From the NCBI GenBank assembly GCA_964030475.1, contig CAXIPT010000003.1:12048519-12112518 (forward strand): DNA of 64,000 bases, read 5' to 3'. Origin of the DNA: Tethya wilhelma. Lineage: Eukaryota; Porifera; Demospongiae; Tethyida; Tethyidae. The position numbers and the translations under genes are program-made. Position 1 is the stretch's first letter. Each line of letters starts with the position of its first letter. The notes beneath the pieces were generated by a model that saw only the letters and a program-made list of their open reading frames with translations, did not search any database and was not told the origin of the DNA. Shown in pieces: positions 13,169 through 24,190 of the stretch.

Positions 13169-13493
13169 CTTTGACCTTAGTAACAGTGGACCAGTGTGTA
13201 GCTGAAATTTCTGAACAGTTTGTGAGCCTGTTGGCCTTGCTAGATCATCGCTCCAGCATCTTTTTTTTGGTTGTCGGGAATAGATCGGGTTGTCTGAACA
13301 TACGTATATCCGAAAATCACCTTCAAATCGCTCTCAATTCTCAGGTAAAGGACTACAGCTAGGCTTGCCACTTGTACATGTTAACTAGGACTAGTTGTAT
13401 CTGTGGATATATAGAGCTGTCGCTTTTAGTCTCTTAGCTAGTCAGGAGAGCGGCCGAATATTGACGTTGGCTGATAATTGATCAATTACTCTA
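13169..13493 (-). repeat. Right terminal inverted repeat of the pogo-like transposon
   Basis: Inverted copy of 6662-6986. It contains an open reading stretch that has no independent support as a gene. Confidence 0.9.
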
Positions 13494-14174
13494 TTTTGAT
13501 TGTGATCATGGCAGCCCCACCCACTCATATTCAAAAGTGAAGTTTCCTCAAGCACCCAACAACCGACCTCTATCACAGCTCTACTGGTAAACTATCGCTT
13601 AATACTGTGTTCTACAATACACACCACATCTCTTGTGCCCAGTCTTCACTGAGTGGTCTAGATCTGTTTCTCTATCATGGCACATGTTATTTCTCTCTCA
13701 TTCCTACTGACACTGTTCTCGCTCTGTCATTTTGATTTATGAACAATTGTTCTGATATTTTATGTGCTGTTTTAATCTATTTATACTGGTTTAAAGGATG
13801 AGAAGTTTTTTTGTAACATGAATTGTATTATTTATATTATTTCTGTTGACATTGCAATTGTACGACATAATGCTTGTGTGATAAACACTTTATTGGGTAC
13901 CCTTTATTGACCAAAATAATGTAATGTTTACTTTGCATGATCATTATAAACAGCAGTCTACCACTATGTATATAATTGCCCGACTAATACACTACATAAT
14001 CATTGGGCTGTTAGCTAGTTTGATGTACGTACAATGCAAGTTAGCTGTTAGCTCAGTGATAAGCTCTGCTCATTGATCTGACTTCATATACGTACTGTGT
14101 GCACCATGACATAATTATGTTGATTTGCAATTTGCTATTTTCTTTTTATAGCTAGTACTATTGACTGTCCCTCT
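13494..14174. other. Intergenic, nothing recognised
   Basis: AT-rich sequence without a supported gene, RNA or repeat. Confidence 0.5.
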
Positions 14175-14393
14175 CTAGTTGTCTGGTAAAGTCATCAGAG
14201 TTATATTTATTTGAGATGAAAATACGAGGAAATTCAATGCTGTCTTTGGAAGCAACAGCATAATAAACAACCTCATCATCAAACTGTACTTGAGTCCACA
14301 CTCCTTTGCTGGTGTACCCTTACTGACTCCTTTAACCTGTTCAATGTGACCAAGAAGAAGAGAATAATCACTCTGTTGGTATTTAACTAGCAT
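14175..14393 (-). pseudogene. Decayed copy of a PDZ2 exon
   Basis: On the minus strand, L-L-G-H-I-E-Q-V-K-G-V and G-T-P-A-K-E-C-G-L match the second PDZ domain of the gene at 24191-26012, then the frame degenerates. The bases flanking its 3' end (about 14130-14170) also match 24185-24235. No other exons of such a gene are nearby, so this is a solitary fragment. Confidence 0.75.
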
Positions 14394-14399
14394 AATTTT

Positions 14400-15263
14400 C
14401 GCGAATCACCCAAAAATTTGGCCCTACCCTGAAAATTTTGGTCCGAGTATGAAAGAAGTTCTCACTAGCCACAGGCTGCTTTGTTATAAGATACTTCTGG
14501 GTAGAACAAGTCTAAGTAAATGTAAGAGTAGACTCTACAAACTCAGTTGGAGTTCCATGAACCTTCACACTGTCCTGGTGGCGGCATAGGTGGCGGCAGC
14601 ACACGCGCGGGTACCGGGTACGCAGGATTCAACTGATGTGCACGTGATCATCTTCTACCAGTACAACTTTCCACAAGTTCGATATGTATAGTAAACAGTA
14701 CAGTCAGTACAGTACCTCTCTTTGCGGGCCTGGGAACGAGGCTAACTGGATATCTGTGCGTAACTATGTTACTTTTTTTTTTTTTTTTGCGGCTTTATGA
14801 CTGATTTTGATATGCTATTAATGGTAAACTGAGTTGATTTGGTAACAATTGTTTTAGTGAAAAGTTGATGTACTGAAATTGTATTTAGATTGTTTATCGG
14901 TCAATCGAAGGCAATCAAGCATCTGAGTGGATATTAGCCTTGTTCCCATGGAGGCATGAATAAATCTACCACTCATTACGTAATATGAGTTTGCTGCATT
15001 GAATCAGATTTGAATTTGAACCATTGCAATGCCACTCACGGATCTCTAGTATCAAGTTCTGCAACTACAAAACATCATCCTAATAATATTATAGAGGAGG
15101 CTGTTACTGAATCAGTTACTGAAAGTTACTGAAAACTGAAAAATTTTTTTGATCATGTCTACATTAATTTTTTACTAGAACACAAAGTCCAGACCACAAC
15201 CAGGGTGCTAAGTTATAACTTTACTCCCACCATTACTCTCAGTTATCAGGTAGTTCACTGCCC
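14400..15263. other. Intergenic, repeat fragments only
   Basis: Contains a poly-T tract (about 14767-14786) and a copy of the 'GGGAACGAGGCTAAC' dispersed repeat at about 14730. No gene is supported. Confidence 0.5.
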
Positions 15264-15650
15264 TTTGTGTCTTACATGGGAAGGTTTTACGTCACATTTG
15301 TGTTGATTACAGGGGCATCTCAAAGCGTAGTTAACTGGTGGATAGTTATATCACACACTATATACATGGGGAGGATTTACGTCAATCTTGCATAATGATA
15401 TTCATAGCCATTAATGGAAAAATTAAGGGAGCATCCTCTAAGGTCTAACATGACTTCCTTTGTGTAATTGTTTAGTCTTTGTGTCTTACATGGGAAGGTT
15501 TTACATCACAATTGTGTTGATCACAGGGGCACCCCAGAGCGTAATTCACTGGTTGATTTTTGTTGGGCACTCTATATACATGGGGAGGATTTACGTCAAT
15601 TTCATTTAATGATATTCATAGGTAATTAGGATCAAATTGAAGGGGGCTTA
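15264..15650. repeat. Two diverged tandem copies of a roughly 210-bp unit
   Basis: Both copies (from 15264 and from 15478) begin TTTGTGTCTTACATGGGAAG. They share the inner blocks 'CATGGGGAGGATTTACGTCA' and 'AATGATATTCATAG'. Each carries TTACGTCA-type motifs. Confidence 0.8.
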
Positions 15651-15654
15651 CTCA

Positions 15655-15845
15655 GAGATGTGATTGACGTAAATCATTCCCATGTATTAGTTTGGTTCAT
15701 TCCTATCTTTAAGGGGATTTACGTCAGTTAAAGAGAACGTAAATCAGTCCCATGAGTCACTCATGGGATAAGTGACGTAAATCCTTCCCATGAGTCACTC
15801 ATGGGACTGGTGACGTAATTCAGTCCCATGAGCCACTCATGGGAT
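15655..15845. promoter_or_regulatory. Array of CRE-like and AP-1-like palindromes
   Basis: Three near-identical palindromes CCCATGAGTCACTCATGGG lie at 15749-15767, 15787-15805 and 15825-15843 (the last with one change). They alternate with TGACGTAA/TTACGTCA motifs (near 15665, 15718, 15773, 15811). TGAGTCA is the AP-1 consensus and TGACGTAA a CRE-type half site. A regulatory role for the genes from 16057/16139 is inference; a satellite-like repeat is the alternative. Confidence 0.45.
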
Positions 15846-15868
15846 TTTTATCTATTTTACGTTTATTT

Positions 15869-16057
15869 CTATTTGACCGGCTTGCTGTTGTCTTTCAGTC
15901 TCTCAATGCAAGCTCTACAGAAGCTGTATCCACAGCAGGAAATCTGGTGGGTCTCACAAAGAATTTGCAGACACACAGGACACTCTGACTGGATTACTGG
16001 TGGCTTCTCCACAAATTCACAGTCAAACTGTAATGATCCAAGGGTAGATTTAGCCAT
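15869..16057 (-). pseudogene. Truncated RING exon of the RING-TRAF family
   Basis: The 62-residue frame matches the N-terminus of the proteins starting at 3807 and 49324: E-C-P-V-C-L-Q-I-L, then C-C-G-Y-S-F-C-R-A-C. Homology ends at K-P, before the last Cys pair and the TRAF fingers, exactly where the palindromic array begins. The RING His position is Tyr. Likely a 3'-truncated remnant that still shares a short spacer with the gene at 16139. Confidence 0.75.
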
Positions 16058-16138
16058 TTTTAATGATGTCATGAGATGAGTTGAGACGAGGTTCAGCTGC
16101 TGGGGAATCCCCTTTAATATCTAGGTAAATTATCCGGA
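16058..16138. promoter_or_regulatory. 81-bp bidirectional spacer with NF-kB-type site
   Basis: GGGGAATCCCC at 16102-16112 fits the Rel/NF-kB consensus GGGRNWYYCC and is nearly palindromic. It lies 27 bases before the ATG at 16139. Confidence 0.5.
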
Positions 16139-18625
16139 ATGGCTGCAGGCAAGAGTGGAGGGTCTTTTGCTGAGAAATTTCAAGAAGTTGTTGATGGGTT
16201 AAAAAATGCAGTAATTTCATTCTTTACAACAAGCAAAGAAGAACAGAATCCCTTTCAACAGCTTTATGTAGCTCTGTGTCCTTACTGCAGTCAACCACTG
16301 CTGACTACATACAAAGGCTGTGATGGTTGTCAACATCATAAAATAGACCCAGGTATCCTAACAACTTATAATTTACTTTACATAGTTAAAGATAATAGAA
16401 CCCATTCTACTCACTTGCAGGCACATGCCGACTACCTGGTTGTGATAAACCTGCTTATTTTGATGTGAATACAAGTTGCCTACACAAGTTCTGTGGCAGA
16501 ACACATGCCAACATGTTTCATCAACAGAAACAGAATCACCCACCTAGATATTGTGGTAATGCTTGATACAGCTACAGCATTGCTGCAATAATAATGCCTT
16601 CAGTATATCTCTTCCAGGAAAATTAATAAATAACATTATATTATCAATCCCAATAATTCTATAGGTCATCCCCACCACACACAGGATTATAATAGTCACC
16701 TGCAAGGACAAAAAACACAGTTAGACCCGATACCATCTCAAAGTTATGGTAAATTTGATCCTCCCAGCTCCAGCAATGATGTCAGAGGTATTATCTCTCA
16801 CATGAAATGATTATCACTAGATCTATAATTTTATAACCATCTTTCTGACCTCTGCTAGCGCTAGCTGCCTATGTAAACATAGTTTGTCATTATGACCACC
16901 ACTAGCTAGTATAGTGTTGTGACTACATGAATCATGCATACAAACAATAATAGTAAGACCGAAAAATCATCTACGTTATGCACTTCATTTTATCCATTCC
17001 TCACGAACTTATAACACCCATGCACAGACACACAGACTGCACCTACCTCTAGGCACTCCTTTCAAAGCAGTACTGCTGGAGCCAATCAGTCTCGGGATGA
17101 CTTGGGGAAATCTTCCAGTTTCTGCACACAAATTGCAGTGAAAGATTCAAGAGGAGTCTTGCGTGGAGGTTGTTCTCTTTGTGGATGTGCTGGTTATGAT
17201 GGAGGGACAGCTGGAATGAAATGCGTGAAATTGAGCTGTGGACACCCGCCAGCTAAGCATCAAAACCTCACCAAATCTATTGCATCACCAGCTATTTCAA
17301 TGAACCAGACAGTTGACTCTTCCAGTGCTAGTATAACTGATACAAGTACCTCAATTTCAAAAGGTGGCCATGGGCCTACACGCCTGTATCCAGGATGTGG
17401 GGAAAAGAGTATCTCTCTTAAGCATTCAACTAGCAAAGACCATGTGCAACAAACAGTGCAACAAGCAGTGCAATCTCCCACTGTTGGTAATGATGATGAT
17501 GTTCATGATACCGTGGACACTACACCATCTCTATCCCCTGCTCGTTCTTTGCCACTGATTGATAGACCAGGCATTCAATCCTCACTATCTCCCTCTGGTG
17601 GTGCAGCAGCTGTACCAACCGATTCATCATCAAGTAAGTCTACCATAGCTAGCCTCGTACCCAGGCTACCATAATTATTAGGTTAAGTCAGTGATACGGT
17701 AGCTACAGTATATATAATTCACAGTATACAACTTACTCCTGAAAATGATATTATTGTGAATTTCTCTCATTATTATTCATGAAAATAGTAGCCCCTGTCC
17801 CTCCACCTGGTCAAACTGGGTACAATGTGAAGGAATCAAAGCAGCGGCAAGCTGGTTAGTTCGAATGTTTAGTTGTCTACTGACTGATGTATTATGATTA
17901 CTGTGTAAGCTAGTAACACTCCTTGTGTAGGTGTTGTGAACCCTAAGTTGAAGTGCAAGACTCCTGACCATTCACAAAAGAAACGAAAGAAAAGAAAGAA
18001 ACATGTTTCTACTCTTGGAATTCGTCCAGCCAATCCACAAGAACTGTCATATGTGCAAGCTAAGTTCCAACAAAATTGGGCCACTAGAAAAAGTGCCTGT
18101 CCATCAGTGGAATGTGTGTTTGTCATCACCAACCACACCCTTCAAACAAGATGGCAGACTTATCGCCAGACCTTGAGTGATCAGACAATTGAGGAGCATT
18201 TCCATGGTACAAAGGTCACCTGTGATATAGTGACCACTCAGACTCTGTGTACCAGCCAGGACTGTGGTGTGTGTGGAATATCCTCCACAGGGTTTGATCA
18301 GAAGTGCATTCAACAAAATATCAGCTTCCAGCGGTTTGGTCATGGCTTCTACCTAGCTTTGAACTCCTCCAAATGTCACGACTACACCCAGGGAATCAAA
18401 GACTACAGAGCCATGCTTCTCTGTGATGTCTCACCTGGAAATAAGTATGTGTCGAAAAAAAACAAACAAACCTTGAAGAATTCACCTCAAGGTTATGACT
18501 CTGTCCACGGCCAGCCTGGAGTTAATTTGAATTATGAGGAGATTGTACTCTATCAACCTGATGCCATTCTTCCTCGATATATCATTGTGTACAAGAGAGA
18601 TGGCATTGGAAAAATAGCATCATAA
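16139..18625 (+). CDS. Chimeric PARP-I protein with NADAR-gene-type N-terminus
   Basis: Six exons (16139-16352, 16421-16555, 16665-16787, 17139-17633, about 17792-17854, 17931-18625) join in phase 1 to 574 residues. Exons 1-3 match the 5' exons of the NADAR genes at 28103 and 59957, including the C-P-Y-C...C-D-G-C-Q-H-H element and an FCG module. Exon 4 starts the PARP-type part with a GKC module. Its next FCG module has lost Cys residues (S-T-S-K-D-H in place of S-T-C-K-D-H), and exon 5 is a stump of another. In exon 6 a zinc-module start runs straight into the PARP domain, so the intervening module and intron were deleted. The catalytic signature is H-G-T, G-F-Y-L-A and Y-E-E-I-V-L. Expected role: ADP-ribosyl transfer. 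Two genes instead of one is possible, but the phase match at 16787/17139 favours a single gene. Confidence 0.7.
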
Positions 18626-18727
18626 AGTTGACATAATATTATACCTTATTATTGTATCTATTATTGTTCAAGTTTATTATGATTTAGTTTTATCCATTAT
18701 AAAAATTCCATATCACACTGTAGTTGT

Positions 18728-20762
18728 TCAGTTAAATGAAGGATCTCTGATTATAAACAGAACAACATTTTTCTCCTCTCCTGCAGCTTGTTGTAATGTC
18801 TTTGCTAGTTCCTCTTTGAAGTTCTGAGCACAGTTATCTTTTGTCTTTGTTGCCATGGTGATAAGAGGTCCATAGTCCTTTGCAACCACACACATGATTG
18901 CTCTAATGTTATCTCCATCTCTCAAACCAGCTTGGTGAGCTGGAAACCCTGGCCTACAGTCTCTGATATGAACCTATACATGAAACAGAGAAAGATATTG
19001 CCAACACAATCAGCTTGGCTCTTAGAGAAAATCACCTGAAACTGTTTTATTTCCAATGACATCCCATGATCCTCTTTAGCATGAAATTGTGGAGGTTTCA
19101 AGGCAATGACATGTGTAATGATAGAACCAAGCTCCTTTTTGGCTGGATAGTGAGTTAAACATTGTCATCTTCAACACACAATGATCATAATCATGTTCTA
19201 TATCTGAGATTTGAAGCTGATAATTTTTGCTGACCATTTTTGAGCTTATGTGAAATTGGTGGCATTGATCGTTGAACAATAAGAGGAACTGTTGCTGCTG
19301 TAGTTGACACCATCCTATCAAACTGTTCCTGGGTAGGTACTGAGTCATCCTGTACAACTGGCTTGTCATTTACAGTGTGAATAATATCCAGAAGTAGCAG
19401 CTTGTCAGATTTTTGACCATAAAATAGGTCGTAGGCTTTGCTGCCAACAGCCACTCCAGTTATCATTAACTACATGATTGGCAGAGTATAGGAGTGCATA
19501 AGAAACTCAACGACATTTTACAGAACTTACTCCTAGCTTTCCATCATCACATGTTATAATCTTCTCATCAACCATAATGCCTATCATCATATCCTTTTCT
19601 TTGTCTCCAGTTTTTTTTGTCACAACAACTTTTACAGTTTTTTGTAAATCTAATAATTTTAGATGGAAAGCTTATGTTACTGGAAAACCATACAATGTAA
19701 CTGGCACTTACTGGTTGGACGCTTTGTTGGTAATTTCTTAGATTTTGAGGTACAAACTGTAGACGCACTCTGAGATGTTGACGTTTGAGTCTTGTCAGAT
19801 GTTTTGGGTTTGGAATGATTTCCCTCTTCCATGTTAGAATTTCCTTCTATCAAAGAAAACACACTTATATATAAACTCACTAAAATTCATTCAAGACCTC
19901 TTACTTCCACAGGAATTTTTCTTTGACAATGATGAACTTTTAGTGTTGTCTCTCTTTTTTGATTAAAAATCACTCTTCTCATCCTGATTAGGCTTTCTTT
20001 CTAACAGAAAATAAACTTTATATATTAACTTCACCGCAATTTAATTTCAATACTGCTTACTTTTCCCAGAAATTCTTTCTGGTGATCTATCCCTTGTTTC
20101 CATAGTACTCTGAGAACAGGATCGACCATTTGTAGGGGGTGTGGTCATAGTGTCGATTGCAAATGTAGCAGCAATTGCCTGCTGATTTTGGAGGTCTTCT
20201 TTCAGCTTGTCTTGAAGCTGTGGCAGTAAGTGTCTGTCTCTGCATTCTGGAGAGCAGTAGTCAAATGGTTTGAACTGTTGGTGAATTCTCATGTCATAAT
20301 GCACATGACTAGTGCAGTCATCAGCCTGGCATAGAGGAAGAGGTGGGGGAATATATGCTTGGTATGGCTGGTAGTAGTAGCGATCAGCACCAGTGGTTTG
20401 AGGGTAGAGGTGTGTGTGACCCATCTCAGGTGAGTGTCCTTCTGGTTGTAATTGTGGGGTGGATGACTGGACATTTACAAAACCTGTAGAAACATGTGCA
20501 ATATATAGTAATAGCTGCTAGTTTTTTTGTGCCCCCACTGAACAATACTAGTCTCGCTAGCCAGACTCTCCGCGGAGAGTCTGGCTAGCGAGACTAGAAC
20601 AATACCTGGTGTTTTGTTTTGGTGTTTTCCTGGTGGATGTCCACACTTCACACACTTCTTTTTCTCTCCTCCTCCGTTATAACACTCGCAGGAACACAGA
20701 CTACAGCTGCCTCTGAGCACTCCTCTAGAATCACGATTTACAATACTGGAGTCGTCGTCCAT
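18728..20762 (-). CDS. GKC/FCG zinc-module protein with two PDZ-like domains
   Basis: Exons 20762-20606, 20483-20061, 19846-19712, 19649-19531, 19469-19235, 19142-19036 and 18973-18728 join to 473 residues. Exon 1 is a GKC module. Exon 2 has an FCG-type module ending Y-C-S-P-E-C-R-D-R-H-L-L-P, then a Gln-rich stretch. Exons 4-6 form PDZ1, and exon 7 PDZ2 (F-P-A-H-Q-A-G-L-R-D-G-D). The stop comes soon after V-V-L-F-I-I-R. The PDZ exons match the gene at 40-3807 exon for exon. An additional exon-like stretch at about 19910-20010 carries an in-frame stop in its most plausible frame and was left out. Likely a scaffold protein; ligands are unknown. It is head-to-head with the PARP-I gene at 20905. 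Confidence 0.8.
20541..20605. repeat. 49-bp perfect palindrome flanked by 8-bp direct repeats
   Basis: 20548-20597 is a perfect 50-base palindrome (left half ends CAGACTCTCCG). The octamer AACAATAC stands on both sides (20541-20548 and 20598-20605). An 8-bp duplication points to a tiny hAT-like insertion, lying at the 5' edge of intron 1 of the PDZ gene. Confidence 0.75.
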
Positions 20763-20904
20763 TATTTTATTATGAAATGGGAGGTGCTGATCAATAATAG
20801 TTATGTGATAATTTTTAATGATGTCATCCTCCTTGATCAGGGAATCCCCTTCAGTTTTTGCACACAAACTGTGTTGAAAAACCATATAATATCTATGGAA
20901 AAAC
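20763..20904. promoter_or_regulatory. 142-bp bidirectional promoter with NF-kB-type site
   Basis: It separates the ATGs at 20762 (minus) and 20905 (plus). GGGAATCCCC at 20840-20849 matches the Rel consensus on the opposite strand (GGGGATTCCC). Confidence 0.55.
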
Positions 20905-22960
20905 ATGGAAGATTCGAGCTATGATTCTAGAGATGTCTTGCGAGGAGGTTGTTCTCTCTGTGGATGCGCGGGCTATGATGGAGGGAAGGCTAGGAAGAAG
21001 TGTGTTGACTGTGGACACCCACCTGGAAAACATCAAAATCTCACAGTCTGCACTCCTACAAAATCTTCTGCAGCGCCTTCTGCAAAGAAGAGGACACTGG
21101 CAGTTTGTTCCTCCAGCTCTACTGCTACAAGTACCTCATTTTCAATAGGACCTCCTACTACACCTAGGTCTATATGCCAGTATCCAGGATGTGGGAAGAA
21201 AGTGTACTTTGATTTGAACACCTCTTGTGAGCATTCAACTTGCAAAGACCACCTGGACTCAGAGCTGGCATTACAATCACTGACTGGGGCTGCACCATCA
21301 CTCACTAGTGATCTCGCTCATGATGGGGATTATGATGATGTCTCATTTGACCCCACTAGCAGTTCTGTGCCATCTCTGCTCCCTACTCGTCCTTCAGCGG
21401 TGCCAAGTGTACAATCCACACCGTCTCTTCCCCAACCCTTTGGTGCAGTTGTATCCACTGATTCCTCATCAAGTAAGTCTACCTGCTGTGATCATGCAAC
21501 TGTGTTATTGTGTTTTTGAATACGATTCATCTCGTTCAGCTCCCCCCACTCTCCCCCCTCCTGGTCAAAGATGCAAGGTGAAGGGGTGTACAAGACCAAG
21601 ATATCAAGAACCAGGACCAAATGGAAAGCAACACGAGTTCTGTGGAATAAGACACGCGCAACTTTATCAACGACAACAAGCTGCAACTAGTCAGTTTACT
21701 TTGTCCAAAAATTGATCAGTAAGTATACTACACATGTATCCTTTGTACAGGTGTTGTGGATCCATCAATGAAGTGCAAAACTCCTGACTGTCCACGACAG
21801 AAACGTCCATTGGATAATGGAAGTGGATATTATGATTACTGCTCCATTACCTGCCGAAATGGGAAGTTATTTCTCCCATCAGGTGAGTTTTGTGTCCTGT
21901 GACAGAGCATTAAATGTGCAACAGTTTGCATTTACTTTCCCAACCAACAACTGATTCTCTCATTTTATACTAGTGTGTAATTATATCTTATGTGTAGCAT
22001 CTGCACCCAGTTTGACCTCTGATGGTACCAGTGACGAGGGTACATGCTCCCTCCCTGGGTGCTACCGACCCAAGTACACAGACCCCGCTAATGGGAGGGT
22101 CCATGACTACTGTGGGAGAAGCCACGCCGCTCTCCATGCATCTCTGGCACAACAGCAAGGTCAGCAGAATAGTTTATGTGATAATGAGATTCATGATCTA
22201 GGGATTTTCCCTGGTGCCTTCCCCTACTACATGTAGCTTAGGGTGTAATTATTATGGTATTTGTTGCTGAATAATTGTTTATACTGCACTGTCCTGCACA
22301 ATTGCACCCACAATTCCAGGTGTTGTGGTCAATCCCCCTGTTTCTACTCTTGGAATTCGTCCAGCCAATCCACAGGAACTATCTTCTGTGCAGGCAAAGT
22401 TCCAACAAAATTGGGCCACTAGAAAAAGTGCCTGTCCATCAGTGGAATGTGTGTTTGTCATCACCAATCACACCCTTCAAACAAGATGGCAGACTTATCA
22501 CCAGACTTTGAGTTCACAGGCAATTGAGGAGCACTATCACGGTACAAAGGTCACCTGTGATATAGTGACCAGTCAGACTCTATGTACCAGCCAGGACTGT
22601 GGTGTGTGTGGAATATCCTCCATGGGGTTTGATAGGAGGTGCATCCGTAAGAACATCAACTTCCAGCGGTTTGGTCATGGCTTCTACCTAGCTTTAAACT
22701 CCTCCAAATGCCACGACTACACCCAGGGAATCAAAGACTACAGAGCCATGCTTCTCTGTGACGTCTCACCTGGGAACAAGTACACACTGCTGAATGATGA
22801 CCAAACCTTGAAGAGTCCGCCTCAAGGTTATGACTCTGTTCATGGCCAGCCTGGTGGTAGCTTGAACTATGAGGAGATTGTACTCTATCAACCTGATGCC
22901 ATTCTCCCTCGATATATCATTGTGTACAAGAGAGGGGGCATTGGGAAAATAGCTACATAG
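20905..22960 (+). CDS. PARP-I protein with one GKC and four FCG zinc modules
   Basis: Exons 20905-21472, 21540-21689, 21751-21882, 21998-22159 and 22320-22960, all joined in phase 1, give 550 residues. A GKC module is at about residues 13-45. FCG modules begin C-Q-Y-P-G-C, C-K-V-K-G-C, C-K-T-P-D-C and C-S-L-P-G-C, the last three on one exon each. The final 213 residues form a PARP catalytic fold with Y-H-G-T, G-F-Y-L-A and Y-E-E-I-V-L-Y (H-Y-E triad). After the HGT comes a C-x8-C-x4-C-x2-C loop. The same layout of PARP core is known from fungal PARP-like proteins. Inferred activity: mono- or poly-ADP-ribosylation, targets unknown. It is the fullest member of its family here and a good reference for the shortened gene at 16139. 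Confidence 0.85.
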
Positions 22961-23066
22961 AATTAACTTATTGTTGTTAATTAATTTTTTTCTAATAATT
23001 TATAACAGCAGTTATTGTCATTACTGGGATTAATGATAGCAGTAAATTAACAAGTAGTGTAATGAC

Positions 23067-24044
23067 TCAAGACTGTGTCCCTTTCATCAGAACGTAGCAC
23101 TGTTCACACCAGCTTCTTCCAGAATTGGCTGGACTCTTCTTACAGTGAGTGCACATCTTGGCGGTAGCAACAGCTGGGGCAGGAGCAGGAGGGGGTGGCT
23201 GCTGCAAGACTTTCATAGAACCCCCAGATATTGTAGGGGGCTGTGCCCTATCTGATCCACCTGGTCCAGGCTGCTTAGCTGTTGCAGATTGACCACTTAA
23301 TGATGAAAGAAAGCTCACCAGTGCTGAGGACACTCCTGTTTGCGGTGTGTGTGCTGTGCAAGTGAGAGAAAGAGAGAGGCCCAGGGGTGTGAAAGAGTGC
23401 TTATGACAAGCTAGTACTTATAGTTATACCTCCACTTTGCTGTTGCTGGCCAAGAGCAGCTGCATATTTCTGAGAACAAGTCCTACTGCAGAAGTCATGC
23501 ACCTTCCCATTTGGTTCCACTCTCTTGGGATAGGGACAGCCGGGGTTTATGCATGTTCCATATGCAGCTGTTTGAACCGGCTGTCCATAAGCATTCAGTC
23601 GTGGTTGAACCCCACTGGCAGCTGGAAGTTGCTGCATCATAGGAGGAGAGTTTCCAGTCACCACTCCAGGCTGAACAGCAGGCGCAGTAGGTTTACGTAC
23701 TGTCATAAAAGAAAAGTACACGTAGGGCCACTAGTATAGCTACCACATGAATAGATGATCTGTTGTCCTCTCTACTTACATTTCTCGGCTCCCTCATGTT
23801 CACTGGCCTCACAGCCGCAGTAGCCACACTCTGTGTAGCTGTTCTCATCCTCCGACTGATACTCTTCGCAGTCGCCACACTTGCACTTGCCAAGGGGAAT
23901 GATCTTGACATGCTCAGCGGGGGTGTGGTTACAGTACTCACATCTGAACCTACTGGGGGAATCAGAGGAGGGCGCTCTGTACTCCTCACACTCACATCCT
24001 AACCAGTTGCATTTGCCTCTCTGAATCCCTTGAATGTCCTTCAT
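23067..24044 (-). CDS. Small zinc-module protein (GKC x2, FCG, C-x2-C x2)
   Basis: Exons 24044-23780, 23699-23430 and 23335-23067 join in phase 1 to 267 residues. Exon 1 has two GKC-type modules in a row. Exon 2 carries an FCG variant (C-I-N-P-G-C-P, then D-F-C-S-R-T-C-S-Q-K). Exon 3 is Pro/Ala-rich and ends with C-x2-C...C-x2-C (C-T-H-C-K-K...W-C-E-Q-C). No enzyme domain is visible, so it may bind a partner or nucleic acid. The paralogue at 61917-63057 has the same three exons. Exon 1 was also copied to the left edge of the window and fused to the gene there. Confidence 0.85.
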
Positions 24045-24106
24045 CTTGTCTTGTCTTGACTAGCAGGTTGATGTCTCGATCTACGAAATTTTGTGGATGT
24101 GTTCAA

Positions 24107-24117
24107 GGGAACTTCCC
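24107..24117. promoter_or_regulatory. Imperfect NF-kB-like palindrome
   Basis: GGGAACTTCCC lies 63 bases upstream of the ATG at 24044. It misses the strict Rel consensus at one position. Confidence 0.25.
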
Positions 24118-24190
24118 TGACATCATAATTGATATTCATTGATATGACTTCATAATAAATCATGACATTGTACTGTTTATATAGCTCTTG

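Larger units (their letters stand above)
6662..13493 (-). mobile_element. Pogo/Tigger-like DNA transposon, about 6.8 kb, with 325-bp terminal inverted repeats
   Basis: The ends 6662-6986 and 13169-13493 are near-perfect inverted copies. The outermost bases are TA on both sides, as expected for the TA target duplication of Tc1/mariner/pogo elements. The interior carries a minus-strand DDE transposase gene with an extra PHD-finger exon (7886-11703). Smaller elements sit inside it (6987-7797 and 9568-9728). The element separates the death-domain gene from the ADP-ribose gene cluster. Confidence 0.85.

Noticed and set aside
13171..13362. Open frame in the right inverted repeat, also present at 6793-7095
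   Set aside because: It merely reflects the transposon ends; no start context, no homologue and no exon partners.
19910..20010. Possible additional linker exon in the zinc-PDZ gene
   Set aside because: The Lys/Ser-rich frame that resembles relatives contains a stop, and the neighbouring exons join in phase without it.
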